DNA of 64,000 nucleotides, taken from assembly GCA_026724425.1 (NCBI GenBank), contig JAIUCV010000004.1, positions 1,622,001 to 1,686,000 on the forward strand, written 5' to 3'. The notes under the pieces are model-generated. The model did not search any database. It was not told the DNA's origin and saw only the letters and a program-made list of their open reading frames with translations. Every line of letters begins with the position of its first letter. Positions within the stretch are counted from its first letter, which is position 1. The stretch comes from Erythrophleum ivorense (Eukaryota > Streptophyta > Magnoliopsida > Fabales > Fabaceae). The position numbers and the translations under genes were made by a program. Shown in pieces: positions 34,837-48,348 of the stretch.

Positions 34837-35039
34837 ATGTCATCAGACAGCGACAACAGACTTCAAACGATGTCGTTTAACGGCTGTCCGAGACTCAGGC
34901 TCTGCATTATAAGTAGTACACAAATACTTCTTCAACCACCAAGCGTGGTGGTCTTACCTTATTACTTCTTCTACGGCCCTTTTCTTTGCATTCTTCCTGC
35001 CTTTTTTCTCCCTACTTCTCACTTTGCTTCACGTATTTC

Positions 35040-35056
35040 TCTCTCTCTCTCTCTCC
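35040..35056 (+). repeat. (CT)n tract in the asparagine synthetase 5'UTR
   Basis: A CT run shortly before the ATG. Such pyrimidine tracts are common in plant leaders. Confidence 0.7.
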
Positions 35057-35073
35057 CTTTCAATCCCATCACA

Positions 35074-38000
35074 ATGTGTGGAATACTCGCCGTGCTTGGC
35101 TGCTCTGACGACTCCCAAGCCAAAAGGGTCCGCGTCCTCGAGCTCTCTCGCAGGCAATCATTCATTCTGTCTTCTTTCTCTATTGATTCCTTTCATTTCT
35201 AATAACTCACTTCTTAACTTTGATGTTTCATTTAAAAGTTTCATTCTTTATCTCTTTTCCTAACTAACCCAGTTTTTACCATGCTTCCCTCCATGAATTT
35301 TACTATTGCTATCCTCTGTTTTTGCACTTGGGTTTATATGCTATGCTGATGTTTCCATTCAAAGTTTCATGTTTTCGTCTTTTCTTTATCATCAAGGAAC
35401 CAAACCCAGGTTTTAGTCTGTTATGTATTTGTTAGTATGCTTCCCAGTGTTTTCCTCTGTTTTTTGCACTTGAGTTTATAAGTTCATGCTGGTACCATAT
35501 GGCTTCAATTATTAGTTCAAAATCCAGAGTAGAATTTCCGGCAATGGTTAATGCTTCTGATGAAGGCAGGCCACCATTAATTTGAGAAATATATTGGAAA
35601 TCATCAATGATATTGAGACTTGAGTGATGATGAATTGAAGAATGACTGTGGGGCCTTTGTGATATCATGCTTCTTTTTCTCGTTTCAACTGTCATTGTTT
35701 CTAGTCCGTCAAATATATTAGTGGGAGAATAAGTTAAATTATGATGACTTTAATTATAATTACTGCCTTTAATTATAATTACTGCTATGTATTGGGCGGG
35801 ACCCTCTAACCATCTTCAGGATAAAACAAGTATTAAAGGATAATAATCATCCAGGACTTTATGGATATAAGTGGGCAACTGGGAAATATATTCTAATCTG
35901 GTCACTGACTTATCAAACACAAATAAGTGGGATGTGTGGGTCCACGTTGCTATACAATTATTGGTATTATTTGGTGGAAAATTAAAGGATAATATTAAAA
36001 GGAGTAAATTGGTCTTTGAAAGTGTATGGAGGAATTAACCGTTCCGTCAGAAAGTGCAGTTTGAATAACTATTCTTGTTTTGATGTCACAGATTAAGGCA
36101 TCGTGGTCCAGATTGGAGTGGTCTCCACCAACATGGTGACTGCTATTTGGCTCATCAACGGCTAGCCATAGTTGATCCTGCTTCTGGTGATCAACCTCTC
36201 TTTAACGAAGACAAATCCGTTGCTGTCACGGTACGCCACATTTTAAACATCAATGATAATTTTTTATGAATATGCAGCGCCTACGATTACTCTTTTACAC
36301 TATTATGGTATATTAAATTGTTGTAAGCAAAAGTGGAATTTATCCCGTTTTAGCTTGCGTGATATATTTTGCACTTCGAATCTAACTTTAGCAAGTTTAT
36401 TTTAGGTACTCATTAATAGTGAAGCTGACACCACCATTCATATATTGTTACATAATTTAATTTAGCCATAATTTTTAAATTGTGATTGATTTAGATATTA
36501 AATTTTAGACAAGAATTTATTATTTATCAAAATATCAATTTTACTGTAGTAGTACAGGCGGACAATAAATATTTGCCTAGCTTAGAGTAATTTGGAATTG
36601 AACTTTGGTAAATTATGATTGATGAAAAAAAGATGATTTGCTGAAAAACAGGTGAATGGAGAAATATACAACCATGAGGAGCTGAGGAAACAACTGTCCA
36701 ATCACAACTTCAGGACAGGCAGTGACTGTGATGTTATTGCACACTTGGTTAGTCATCTTTGGCATATAGGATTTATATCTTTTCCCTTTTCAATTTCCCC
36801 TAACTTTAACCTGCTCCTATAGATAAATGGCTGTTAATCATGATTCTACTAGTAGTTGTTATTAAATACTTGTATTTGATGTTAATTTAATAGTATGAGG
36901 AACATGGAGAAAATTTTGTGGACATGCTGGATGGCATCTTTTCATTTGTTCTTCTGGATACTCGCGACAACAGCTTCATAGTTGCAAGAGATGCTATAGG
37001 GGTCACTTCCCTTTACATCGGTTGGGGACTAGATGGTAATCTTTTGATACGCCCGGAGTTTGTGTTCCAAATTTGAATTGAGTGTATATTCTGATAAGTT
37101 TGATACCTCCGTGCATGCGCAGGCTCTGTTTGGATTGCATCAGAGCTAAAAGGACTCAATGATGACTGCGAACATTTTGAGTGGTTTCCTCCTGGTCACT
37201 TGTACTCAAGCAAAGAAAGAGGGTTCCGTAGATGGTACAATCCTCCATGGTTCTCTGAGGCCATTCCATCAGCCCCTTATGATCCCTTAGCTTTAAGGCG
37301 CGCTTTTGAAAAGGTAAGATTCACACACAAATGGCTTTTGTCTGTATACTTTTCATAAATATAGCTGATGTAGTGTTCCAATTACTAACTCTAATTGACA
37401 CCTTATTGATGCATGTAATGATTGTGATTACAGGCGGTCATAAAAAGGTTGATGACAGATGTGCCTTTTGGTGTTTTACTATCTGGAGGTTTGGACTCTT
37501 CCTTGGTTGCATCCATCACTGCTCGCTACCTGGCTGATACGAAAGCTGCCAAACAGTGGGGAGCAAAACTACACTCATTCTGTGTAGGCCTTGAGGTGAG
37601 TTATGTCTTTATATCTATTCAAAATTACGAATCACAATTGTTTAAAAATGGTTTGATCTAATGTGTTCTTATCATGAGCAGGGCTCACCAGATCTGAAGG
37701 CTGCAAAAGAAGTTGCAGACTATTTAGGGACTGTCCACCATGAATTTCACTTCACTGTTCAGGTATTTACTTGAAAATAGTGCTTTCCAGCTAAACGTTT
37801 TGGGCCCGTTAATTTAGTAATGCCATTCCTTAAACATATTTATGCACTGTGTATGCAGGATGGCATAGATGCCATTGAGGACGTAATCTATCATATAGAA
37901 ACATGTGACGTGACTACAGTAAGAGCCAGCACACCGATGTTTCTTATGTCACGCAAGATTAAATCGCTTGGAGTGAAAATGGTAATCTCTGGAGAAGGCT

Positions 38001-38089
38001 CTGATGAGATTTTTGGTGGGTATCTGTATTTCCACAAGGCCCCTAACAAGGAAGAGTTCCACCAAGAAACCTGCCGCAAGGTCATATAT

Positions 38090-38123
<34 letters not shown>

Positions 38124-39442
38124 CTATTTATTGTGCTTATAGCCTGAACAACTTCAGGGCATGAACAAGAAGGTTATAAGATCTGTTTTTCTGTTTGAAT
38201 TCTATGCAGATTAAGGCACTCCACCAATATGATTGCTTGCGGGCCAATAAAGCAACATCTGCTTGGGGTCTGGAAGCTCGAGTACCATTTCTGGACAAAG
38301 AGTTTATCAATGTTGCAATGAACATTGATCCTGAGCATAAAATGGTATGGACTTGCCATGGTAAATGGATCATTACTCTAAAAGTTACAGGGTTTTATTG
38401 AGTGGGTTTATCAATTACTCTCTGCAGATAAAACGAGAAGAAGGACGAATTGAGAAGTGGATTCTGAGGAGAGCCTTTGCTGATGAAGAGCAGCCATATC
38501 TGCCAAAGGTATTCTCCAATATGCTGCAATGTTCTTAGATCGGTACAAAATTAATTTGTTAAACTAAGATTTGAGTTTTCAAATTCTTGCAGCACATTTT
38601 ATACAGGCAGAAAGAACAATTCAGTGATGGAGTTGGTTACAGTTGGATTGATGGCCTTAAAGCTCATGCTTCAAAACATGTAAATATATATCTCTATTTT
38701 TTTCTCTCTCCAATCCCTTTATTTTTACCTCATGTCTGATCGTTGAAGGCATTCAACTGCTGTAGCTTATAATTTGTTCTCAAAATTTTCTCATAGGTGA
38801 GTGACAAAATGATGCTCAATGCTGCTCGTATTTTCCCCCACAACACTCCAACAACCAAAGAAGCATATTATTATAGAATGATCTTTGAGAGGTTCTTCCC
38901 GCAGGTAACTTCAACAATCAAATTTATTTAAAGGAAATCATAATCATAAATACCTAGAATTGAGGGTCACAGTCCACTTCTAAACTTGCACCAAGTGTGC
39001 AGAGGGGAGTTTCTACTCTCTTCCCCTGCATGCGTTCTGAAACCATAACTTAGGATGAAAGTAAAGACATACCCTTGTGTTAACCAATGAGCAAATACTG
39101 CCCATGATGGACAAGTCCATTCACAACATCCATATGCTAACCAGTAATTCCCTAATTGTCTAAGTGCAAATGAGTCCCAAATAAGATGACCACACGTTCT
39201 TATATGACCATTTGGGATTGCAGAACTCTGCAAGGCTTACTGTTCCCGGAGGAGCAAGTGTTGCATGTAGCACAGCGAAAGCGGTCGAATGGGACGCCGG
39301 CTGGTCAAACAATCTCGATCCTTCTGGTAGAGCAGCACTTGGAGTGCATGCTTCTGCTTATGACAGCCAAACCAAAGCTGTAGAACCGGAGAAGATTATA
39401 CCCAAGATGGAAGTTACTCTTGGAGTTGCTATCCAGAGCTAA
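35074..39442 (+). CDS. ASN: Glutamine-hydrolysing asparagine synthetase (AsnB type)
   Basis: Cytosolic enzyme converting aspartate, glutamine and ATP to asparagine, glutamate, AMP and PPi. Thirteen exons: 35074-35153, 36092-36230, 36652-36747, 36894-37035, 37123-37313, 37434-37595, 37682-37762, 37859-38080, 38210-38344, 38428-38508, 38593-38679, 38797-38904, 39224-39442; 580 aa, normal for the family. MCGILAVLG starts with the catalytic Cys2 of the N-terminal glutaminase domain; RHRGPDWSG and NGEIYNH are family motifs. The synthetase domain carries the PP-loop LSGGLDSSL, ISGEGSDEIFGGY and AWGLEARVPFLDKEF. All frames join without a shift. Intron 1 must begin at GC (exon end CGCAG|GCAATC) to keep the SRRLRHRGPDW block, so it is a GC-AG intron. 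Plant ASN1 versus ASN2/3 class was not resolved here. Confidence 0.97.
38082..38121. repeat. (TA)n microsatellite in intron 8 of the asparagine synthetase gene
   Basis: TA tract beginning within about 10 nt of the exon 8 donor (exon end 38080). Confidence 0.85.
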
Positions 39443-41329
39443 TATGGCTGTGCAAGGAAATAATTGTGTGCCATAATGAAGATCATATACTGCAGAATAT
39501 AAAAGGAACTTTTGCCTGCTGTATAATTAATGTATCAAGGCCATTATATAAGGAGATTAGGCTTTCTACATCTTGTACTTATTTTGGATACGATGATTTC
39601 AACACTATCATAATGTATTGGGTTTCAAAGTTATGGTTCCCTTGTCAGTTTATCGTGTGCTTCTGTACTTGCATAAATTCAAGCTCAGTTTTCATGCTAA
39701 GCCGAAGCTGAAGGACTCCAGGCAAATGCAATTCATGTATTTCAATAAGGAGATTACCTATTGTTAGCGAGTTAATTTCATCCTAGAGTCCTCAGAAATG
39801 TTGTATTTCAGAACAGTTACCTTTTTTATTTGCTGCTGCTTCAAAATTTTTTACGTCAGCACTTCAGAATGACACTAGAGAAGAAAGTGATATTTCATCA
39901 TGCAGTGTAAAATAGATTGAACAACATTCGAATGAACTTCTTAAGAAAGCTCTAATTTGGCCATCTACCTTACCCCATAGCTCACCAGCGCTTCATGTTT
40001 AGAACTATGCATTCAGAAATTATGAGAAAAGGCTAGAGTGGTTATAAATTATAAAGCATTTAACTAAGTAAATAAAATTTTCTGTTATTTGTGTTTATAA
40101 TAAAATACTACTGAACAGTGTTCAACAGTTCAAAGATCAAAGTGTTGCCTTAAAGAAAAAAAGTAGCCCCTTAAATATTTTAAAGCAAGAACGGACAATA
40201 TATTATAGTACTGCATGTAATTAGTAATCTGATTAATTATGATATGAATTTGTATAATGGCATTAAATAATTAGTATTATTATCCATTAGGCAGAGTACG
40301 AGCATATAAGTAGCACAGGATTTTCTTATAAAAATGTGTGAAGGAGAAATTAAACGTTAAAACATTCCGATTGGGCAGGCTGTTAGTATTGAATAAATTA
40401 ATGAGTGGAGTAAAATAATAAAACCTTTTCATCGTATTAGTGGATATACATATTGGAAAAGGGAATAGCGTAAAAGTAGGTTCTTTTTAAACAGTAGAAT
40501 GGCAAAGGAATACTAGTTGGATTCCTAATTAAACATTTCATTTTATAAGGTCATCTTGGAAGACCTCATTCTGTTTTGCTGTCTCTTTATGAAATCGACA
40601 CTTGACACAACTTTTCTCTTTATCTTTTCCAACCCTCCAAGGACCTCAATATCTACATAGTTCAAGTCATAATTTATCACACACACCAGCGAGCTTTGGC
40701 AAAGCTCACTACTAAAATTATCTTTGAGATTAATAAATTCAAGTTCAAATACTAGTTGAAATTAAAATTAAACAAAAAAAATTTATCACTTTTACCTCAT
40801 AACATCGCCTCAAGATTTTTATTACCTTCGAGTTATAAATTCCAGAATCCTAATTATGGTGTAATAATTACAAAATATAAAACTACAATTTATGAAATCA
40901 TTGATTAAAATATTAACTTATTTTATAATTGATTTTAATAAGATTAAGGATTAAATTGAGTACAATTTCTTATATCTTCTTTATCAAAATTTTTAATTAA
41001 AATATGATAAATGTATAATTTTTTTAATAATAATAATATAACAAATATATATTTAATTGGATAACTATATACTCATATGTGAAAATTATATATTTATCAT
41101 TTTATTATTGAAAAATTATACAAATATTATATTTTAATTGAAGAACTTAACAGTACAAATATAAAAATTTAAATAACAGTTTTTTTAAGGTTAATTTAAT
41201 TTTTGTGTAATTAATTAGTATAATCAAAATAATAAATATAACAAAATAGATAGAACAGATAGAACATTATTTTATATTTAATAATTATTACATTAGAATT
41301 AGCGCATATGATATTTTGTATTTATAATA
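39443..41329. other. Asparagine synthetase 3' flank and intergenic, no other gene seen
   Basis: The first ~300 bp is probably the 3'UTR. The rest is AT-rich, with a dispersed-repeat copy around 40985-41175. The 81-codon open frame at 39466-39711 lies in the presumed UTR and has no recognisable motif. Confidence 0.5.
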
Positions 41330-41550
41330 GAATAAATTACATAGACCTCTTCTTAAACAAAAGTTATCTTACATTTTAATTCTATTTTAATTTTTGACCA
41401 AAATGCAAATGAAGGGTGTTTTGGTGAAAAAAATAAAAATTGGATTAATGTAACTTTTGTTTTAAAAAAAAGTTATGTACATTTTAACAATAAAAAAATT
41501 TCTATAATTTTAGTAAAATTCAAAAAAGATCTACATAATTTAATTTACTC
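41330..41550. mobile_element. MITE family B copy
   Basis: Ends AATAAATTACATAGACCTC and AGATCTACATAATTTAATTT, arms with CTTACATTTTAATTCTATTT and a mirrored counterpart, central TTTGACCAAAATGCA. It lies 237 bp from the left LTR of the copia element. Confidence 0.6.
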
Positions 41551-41786
41551 TTGATAATATCATGACTCATTACCTTAACCACCAACTTAATGAAGGAGAT
41601 GTTGCACACTATTTCAAAATGATGAGTATTAAAAAGAGTCTATGTGTAATATTTTCACATGAGATGAGTATTCATTAAAATTGATTACACTAAAAAAGAC
41701 CATCTTGCCATACCCTTTGCAACAAATATGAATCTTTATCACATGTCCTATTATGTATTGCTATTTGATCACAGGCAACTCTATAG

Positions 41787-41868
41787 TGACTATTAAGACA
41801 TAATGGATAATGAGTATGATTCCTTAGCATGAGGTTCTCTATATAGAAACAAATATCAAAATAGCTAG

Positions 41869-41911
<43 letters not shown>

Positions 41912-42093
41912 CATTGTGAATTTTTTGATTTGTTGTCATCTGAATATATTTGATCAAAGGCAACTCCAAACACTTGTGCCTAATTTGTTTAACATTTAGC
42001 ATCATCTAAATGCTATTAGTTGTATTATATATTCATTAATGTATACATTTTTTAGCAATACAAGAAAAGTTATAGAAAATTTCAAGTTTTTGA
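41787..42093 (+). repeat. Left LTR of the copia element
   Basis: Shares with the right LTR, in order: ACATAATGGATAA, GAAACAAATATCAAAATA, TTGTTGTCAT, AAACACTTGT, CATCATCTAAATGCTAT, GTTGTATTATAT and CAATACAAGAAAAG. It differs by a (TA)n expansion at 41873-41909 that the right LTR lacks. Confidence 0.85.
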
Positions 42094-42123
42094 TTTGGTA
42101 TCCAAGCATTTGAAGCAAACATT

Positions 42124-43060
42124 ATGGAGTTTAATGTAACATTAACACCTACCATTACACTAGTTATGTTAAGTACTCATAGTGGAGGAATCCTCTCTTC
42201 AGTACCCATCAACTCTTTAAGGACCACTTCATTCATCACCTTGTTAAATCAAATTTGCCCTGTCAAGTTGGACAAAGGAAATTATTTGCTATGGCAATCA
42301 ATGATTCTCCTTGTCATTAGAGGTAACAAGCTTGATGGCCACATTTTCAAAACCAAGCCATGTCCACCGAAGTTTAAGATGCCAAAAAAGAAGCCAAACC
42401 TAACCTTTGAAGAATGAGTTTTGATAGATCAATTACTTCTAGACCGGTTATATAACACTATGATAATAGAAGTGGCATCTTAAATGATCGACTGTGGTAC
42501 ATTGAAGGGTCTATAGAGGGTAGCCAAAGATTTGTTAGGTGCATGCATCAAATCTAGAATGACACTTTACAAGGGGTGAGTTGCAATGTATTAAAAAAAG
42601 TATTATGAAACAGAAGAATACTTAGCAAATATAAAATCAATTTTTGATTATCTTACTTTAGCTAAAAATTCATTTCCTCTAAATGATCTCATCACCCAAA
42701 CTCTAGTGGGATTAGATGTAGAATATAACTCAATTATATGTCAACTCTCAGAAAGAGAGACTTGGGTAGATTTACAAGCTACTCATCTCATTTATAAAAA
42801 TCGTTTGGAGCAACTTAATAGCTTTAATAATTTGAATATTGGACACCCTGTTGCTAATTTTACTATCAATGGCAAGACTAATGCTCAATGAACTAGCTTT
42901 GATTTAGGATATGATCATTGGAAAGGCATTGGACATCATGAATATCATCATGGTGGAAGAAGCTGTGGTAGAAGAAATAGAGGAAATAGTAGACCCACAT
43001 GCTAAGTCCATGGAAAAATGGGACACATAACAACCAATTGTTATTTTGGATATGATTGAC
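42124..43060 (+). pseudogene. Copia gag remnant with zinc knuckle
   Basis: An open piece to 42417 carries the gag motif LDKGNYLLWQSMIL and GNKLDGHI, typical of plant copia capsid domains. Decayed sequence follows, with a further open piece at 42706-42891. Near 43000-43045 a CCHC zinc-knuckle trace (HGKMGHITTNC) is interrupted by a stop at its second position. Not translatable as one protein. Confidence 0.75.
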
Positions 43061-43614
43061 CTATATGGGAGTTGTGCCAGAACAAAAACAAAGCTGGTGG
43101 ATAGAATTATTTAGCTTTTCTTACTACCCTAAATATTGTCAACGATCAAGGATGCTACATTGATAGTGAGGTAAGCAATCATGTGGCTAGTGATGCTACT
43201 TAGCTAGAACAATCAACAAACCATTGTGGCAAGACCAACTTAGTAAGGAGAAATGGTAATAGAATTTTTATTATGAATTTTGGTTCTTCTACATTGACTT
43301 GCAACAATTACAAATCACCAATGATAAATGATATACTACATGTCCCAAAAATCATAAAAAACCTTGGCAATGTTTCCAAACTTACAACAGATAATAATGT
43401 ATTTCTTAAGTTTTACTCATGATTGTTTTGTGAAGGACAAAGTGATAAGAGTAATTTTATTGCAAGGAAAGCTTAAGGAAGGATTGTACAAGGTGGATAA
43501 ATCAAGTAAAAAAATCTCCTTTCCCTCTCTAAGTTGCTTCAAGATATAAAGACCAAATAAGGACCATTTTTCTTAAAATGGTATAGACCCTACTATTTTG
43601 TTGTCTGTTCAAGA

Positions 43615-44400
43615 CGAATGGTATAGGAAATTAAGTCATCCTTCTTATCATGTACTTTCTCAAGTATTAAAAAAATTTAATGTCAAATTGAAGCCCAATG
43701 AACATTTTTCATTTTGTGAAGCTTGTTAGTTTAGAAGGTCTCGCACTCTGCCTTTTAATTCATTCATTTCTCATGCTAAAAATCCATTGGACTTGGTTCA
43801 CACAAACCTATGGGGATTTTCACTAGTAATGTCAACCTTTGGTTATAATTAATACATACAATTCTTTGATGATTTTAACTACTTCACTTGGATATATTTA
43901 TTTAAAAATAAGGGTGAAGGTCTAAATTCTTTCACTTAGTTTAAAAGCTTGGTTGAAAATTAGTTTGAGAGAAAAATAAAAGTCCTATAAAGTCATTAGG
44001 AAAGGGATCGTCGAAGCCTCACAAACCTTATTTAAATGTGAGGTATTCATTTTAAGCATCCTTGCCCACATACCTAAGCTCAAAATGGAGGAGCTGAGAA
44101 GAAGCATAGACACATTATAAAGCTCGGCTTAACCTTGTTGGCTCAAGCCAAGATGCCATTGCATTATTGGTGGGAGGCCTTCCATACCTTTGTTTACCTT
44201 ATTAAAATTATTCTTACACTTGTCCTTAAGGGAAAGTCACCATATTTTCAACTTTTGAAAGAGCAAACAGATTACAAAATTCTTAAGCCATTTGGCTATG
44301 CATGCTATCCTTACTTAAAGCTATATAACCAACATAAATTATAATTTCACACTACTAAATATGTCTTTCTTGATTATAATAATTGCACAAAAGGTATAAA
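43615..44400 (+). pseudogene. Copia GAG-pre-integrase and integrase remnant
   Basis: Conceptual translation shows WYRKLSHPSYHVL with a later CEAC (zinc-binding H/C region), then NPLDLVHTNLWG, the start of the integrase core, with stops. The open piece 44135-44344 gives MPLHYWWEAFHTFVYLI and FGYACYPYLK, typical of the end of copia integrase. Confidence 0.8.
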
Positions 44401-44929
44401 TGCTTTACTTTAACTAGAAAAAAATTACATTTCAAGGCATGTCATTTTCAATGTGAATGATTTTGCCTTTTCAAATAGGGTTCTTAAACACCTAAAAAAA
44501 ATTATGCATGTTCAAAATGGGTCCTCATCCTATTTTCCTTCACTTTTCTAGCATGCCAATACTCAAGATCATAAAATGCATTCATAAGAACTTCTTATAA
44601 TAGCTTCTTTGGCAACATTTTTACAATTTTGCATTTTTATGTCTTCTGTTGATTCTAATGTTGCAATAAATCAAAGGTTAAATGGATCTAAATCATCCTT
44701 AGAAACTAGCACAAATAAAGACATATTTGATGAACATTTTGATCAAGAGTCAAGAAAAAACTTAGATTAGTGTTTGAATCAGACTCAAGATATACAAGTA
44801 TAAGGACATCATATGATCACAAGAAGCAAAAATGGAATTTTTAAGCCAAATTGTCTTTTCATTGGTGTTACTCAATAAGAATTAGTAGCTAATACATAGC
44901 ATAGTAAATTCTTATATGCATTTTAAATA

Positions 44930-46110
44930 TCTCATGATGGTTGACTATGATGCTCTCATGGGAAATAAAACTTGGACTTTAGTACCCTTATGTAATCAAT
45001 GAGTAGATGGATGTAAATGGATTTTCAAAATGAAGTACAATGTGATGGCATAGTCTAAAGACCTAAAGCAAGGCTTGTTACAAAGGGATTCCAATAAAAT
45101 CTTAGGGTAAACTTTGGAGAAACATTTAATTTAGTGATAAAGGTAACTACTATCAAGTTGGTTCTTATAGTGGCTATGACACTTGGTTGGGAAGTTAAAC
45201 AACTAGATATTAATAATGCATTCCTTAATAGTCATCTCCAAGAAGATGTCTATATGACTCAACCATAAGGATTTGAAGACCTAAGTTATCTTGACTATAG
45301 TTGCAAGCTTTTAAAAGCTTTATATGGTTTGAAGCAAGCATCAAGAGCTTAGTTTGACAAGCTAAGGGTCATTCTAATTAGTTGGGATTTCTCCAATACT
45401 AAAAAAGATAATTCATTATCCATACTTAAGATACAGAAGTATATTCTTCTCATTTTAATTTATATTGATGATATAATAGTGACCGGTAATGATATAGCAC
45501 AACTACAAAACTTCACTTAGAAGTTTAATGGTATGTTTTTACTTAAAAATCTTTGCTCATTACATTATTTTCTTAAGTTTGAAGTTCACGAAGATGAAGT
45601 AGGTATATTTTTAAATCAAGCCAAATATATTCTTGACTCATTGAAGAAGTTTAGGATAGGACATCCTGCTTCCATGGTTGTAAGCAAGACACTATCAACA
45701 AATAATGGTGGAAAATTAAAAAATTCTTCAATTTTTTGAAATGTTGTAGGTGCACTGTAATACTTAACAAACACAAGGCCTGGCATATCTTTCTCAGTGA
45801 ACAATCTTAGCCAATTTTTTAGTAACCCAACATCTGTTCATCAACAAGTAATAAAGAGAGTTTTTAAATATTTCAAGGGAATCATTCACTATGAAATCCA
45901 TATCAAACTTTTAGAGCATCTAAATATCATAGGTTATTTAGATGCAAATTAGGTATTTTGTCCAAATGATCAAAAGTCAATTTTAGGATATTGTATTTTC
46001 TTGAAAAATCTTTAATGTCATGGTCATCTAAGAAGCACAGTGTTGTAGCATGATCCAGTATTAAATCAGAATATAAAGCGCTAGCTAATCTAGTTACAAA
46101 AATTACTTAG
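44930..46110 (+). pseudogene. Copia reverse transcriptase and RNase H remnant
   Basis: Recognisable blocks: GCKWIFKMK near 45010-45036, QLDINNAFLN near 45198-45228, YGLKQASRA near 45325-45350 followed by a stop, and the catalytic YIDDI with VTGND at 45461-45490. RNase H traces (LGYCIFL and CHGHLRST) lie near 45985-46035. Multiple stops and frameshifts. Confidence 0.85.
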
Positions 46111-46408
46111 ATAAAATTCGTGTTAAAGGAAATTAATTTTTCTTTTAAACTTCTCCTTATGATATGATGTAATAGTGTGAGTGCTAGTACTTTGGCTACA
46201 AATTATGTTTATCATGCCAGAACCAAACACATTAATATAGATATACATTATGTGCGTGATCAAATCCTAATTCATGAACTATCCACCTACTATGCTCTAT
46301 TCTCTGAGCAAATTGATGACTACGCATAAAGCCACTGTCACATACAAGGTTATAGTTTCTTAGAGACAAACTTGGAGTGGTTCCCTCATCCTTTCGTTTG
46401 AAGAGGAA

Positions 46409-46705
46409 TGTTAACACATAATGGATAAAGTATGGTTTTCTACCATGCGGCTCTCTTGTGCAGAAACAAATATCAAAATAACCAACTATAATATAGATTT
46501 ACACTGTTGCAAATTTTGCGATGTGTTGTCATTTGTATATACTTTATTTTTGTGGTCCTGTAGTCTGGAAAATCTTACCCAAACACTTGTCCCTAGTTTG
46601 TTTGACATCTCGCATCATCTAAATGCTATAGGTTGTATTATATTTTCATTACTGTACACATTTTTCAACAATACAAGAAAAGCTACAGAAAATTTCAGGT
46701 TTCTG
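46409..46705 (+). repeat. Right LTR of the copia element
   Basis: Begins TGTTAACACATAATGG directly after the purine tract and ends near TTTCTGA. Same ordered landmarks as the left LTR. It has GATTTACACTG where the left LTR has a long TA run. Confidence 0.85.
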
Positions 46706-46969
46706 ATTGTGATCCCTAACTCAAGTATCAAAGCCCAAAACGTGCCAAGAAAATTGTTCATCACTAGTTTAATCTACTCTTTTTAAGGAAATAGAACAAC
46801 GGATATTACTTTTTTTAGCTCGTTTCATTAGCATTAATTTACAAGTGAAAGAGTTGCAATTAGGCAACCCTTCAAATAAATGCATCTAATCCTACAAAAT
46901 AATGTATAGAAAGAAGAAAAGACAGAGAGAAAAGTATGTTAATTAAATTACTAGTTAAAACAAAAAAAG

Positions 46970-48306
46970 TTAGTTGAATAATGAAGTATAAAATAGTTGA
47001 TTCCAAGTATCAGGCAAGCCAGGAAGGCACCAATGGCTGCAATCAGCAGATTGGTAAGGGTTAGCTCTCTGTTGAGGATTCAAATCACCACTATAAATGG
47101 AGGGATGGCCATCCTTCCTCAATCCGGATAACATTGTGATGTCCAGCAAATATGCTGGGTTCCTCATCTCTCTGATCACCATATCCACAACCCTCATCTG
47201 CTCTGGGTACACGTCGGAGTATGTCGTGCCGGTGATCGGCGCAGTTTCACCATAGCAATTCCTTGTTCCTCCTCCGCTATTCCATTCATTGGGACTGCAT
47301 GTCAGTGTCATCTGGTTTCAGTATGATCTCCATTGAAATTTGTACAAATAAAAGATGTGCCTAAATTAACCAAACAATTTTAAGTTACTATTTATTAGTT
47401 TGTACAAAATATTCTCATGTGAATTTGTAAAGCACTCATAACTTTATTTTTTAAGAAAAATTATATTTCAAAATTGAAAATATTTATTCTAAAAATTTTA
47501 AATTGCAAAATTATTTTAAAAGTCTAAAAGATGAAAAATTTTAATTATGAAGAATAACTTAACTAAGTAAATAATGAAAAAGACTTATAAATTTTATAAT
47601 ATAAAATGTAAATTTTTTATTTTCATAATTAATTTTTTTAATTCTTTGATCATTTAAAATTATAAAAAAATTACATCCAAAAACCTATATCTAAAAATTT
47701 ATAATGCAATACGTTAAAAATTAAAATTACTATTAACAATCATTATTATTATCAATTTAGGAGATTTATGAGATTTACTATACTTAATAATAAATTTCTT
47801 AAAATTAATAATAAATCTTTTAAAATTTAATGGTAATAATAATTTTTAAAAATAATTAATATAAAAAAATTTTTATTATAAATTTTATATGATATAAGTT
47901 TTTAGATATAATTTTTTTAAAATTATTAATAATAAATATTTTTAATTTATATCCTTAAAATATAATTTTCTCTTTTTCTTGTCAGTACACATTAATGTCA
48001 CGGGTTTTATTGCTTCATATCAATGTGAAAGCCTAATTATGGTACAACGCCAGCTAGCCACCTTAGTTAAAAATTATGTGGATGTCAGATGAACCATAAA
48101 GTACATAATCAGCCCCATCATGTGCCAGATTCAGACTGGAGTTTAATATTTTCAATAATTCATGGTTGATTTTAAAACCTAAAGATCTAATTTTATCAAT
48201 TTTTAATAAAGTATTTGAAAATAAATTCAATAAAATTCCATATAAAATATTATTTCAAACCCCCCATCACATTTATTTATTTATTTTTCTTCTACGTAAG
48301 ATTTAA

Positions 48307-48348
<42 letters not shown>

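Larger units (their letters stand above)
41787..46705 (+). mobile_element. Degenerate Ty1/copia retrotransposon, ~4.9 kb, both LTRs present
   Basis: Two ~300-bp direct repeats flank an internal region with the copia order gag, GAG-pre-integrase, integrase, reverse transcriptase, RNase H. The left LTR is followed by TTGGTATCCAAGC (42095-42107), a decayed version of the initiator-Met tRNA primer site TGGTATCAGAGC. The right LTR is preceded by the purine-rich tract GAAGAGGAA (46400-46408). Every domain is broken by stops and frameshifts and the LTRs differ by many substitutions and indels, so it is an old, immobile copy. No clear 5-bp target duplication was found. Confidence 0.9.

Noticed and set aside
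35432..35695. Minus-strand frame inside asparagine synthetase intron 1
   Set aside because: It lies within an intron of a well-supported gene and has no motif.
8940..41175. Treating every TTGATAATAAAATTATA-like AT-rich patch as a defined MITE
   Set aside because: Copies near 9010, 10170, 15180, 34280 and 41000 look related, but I could not define their ends by eye, so they are mentioned only as dispersed repeats.
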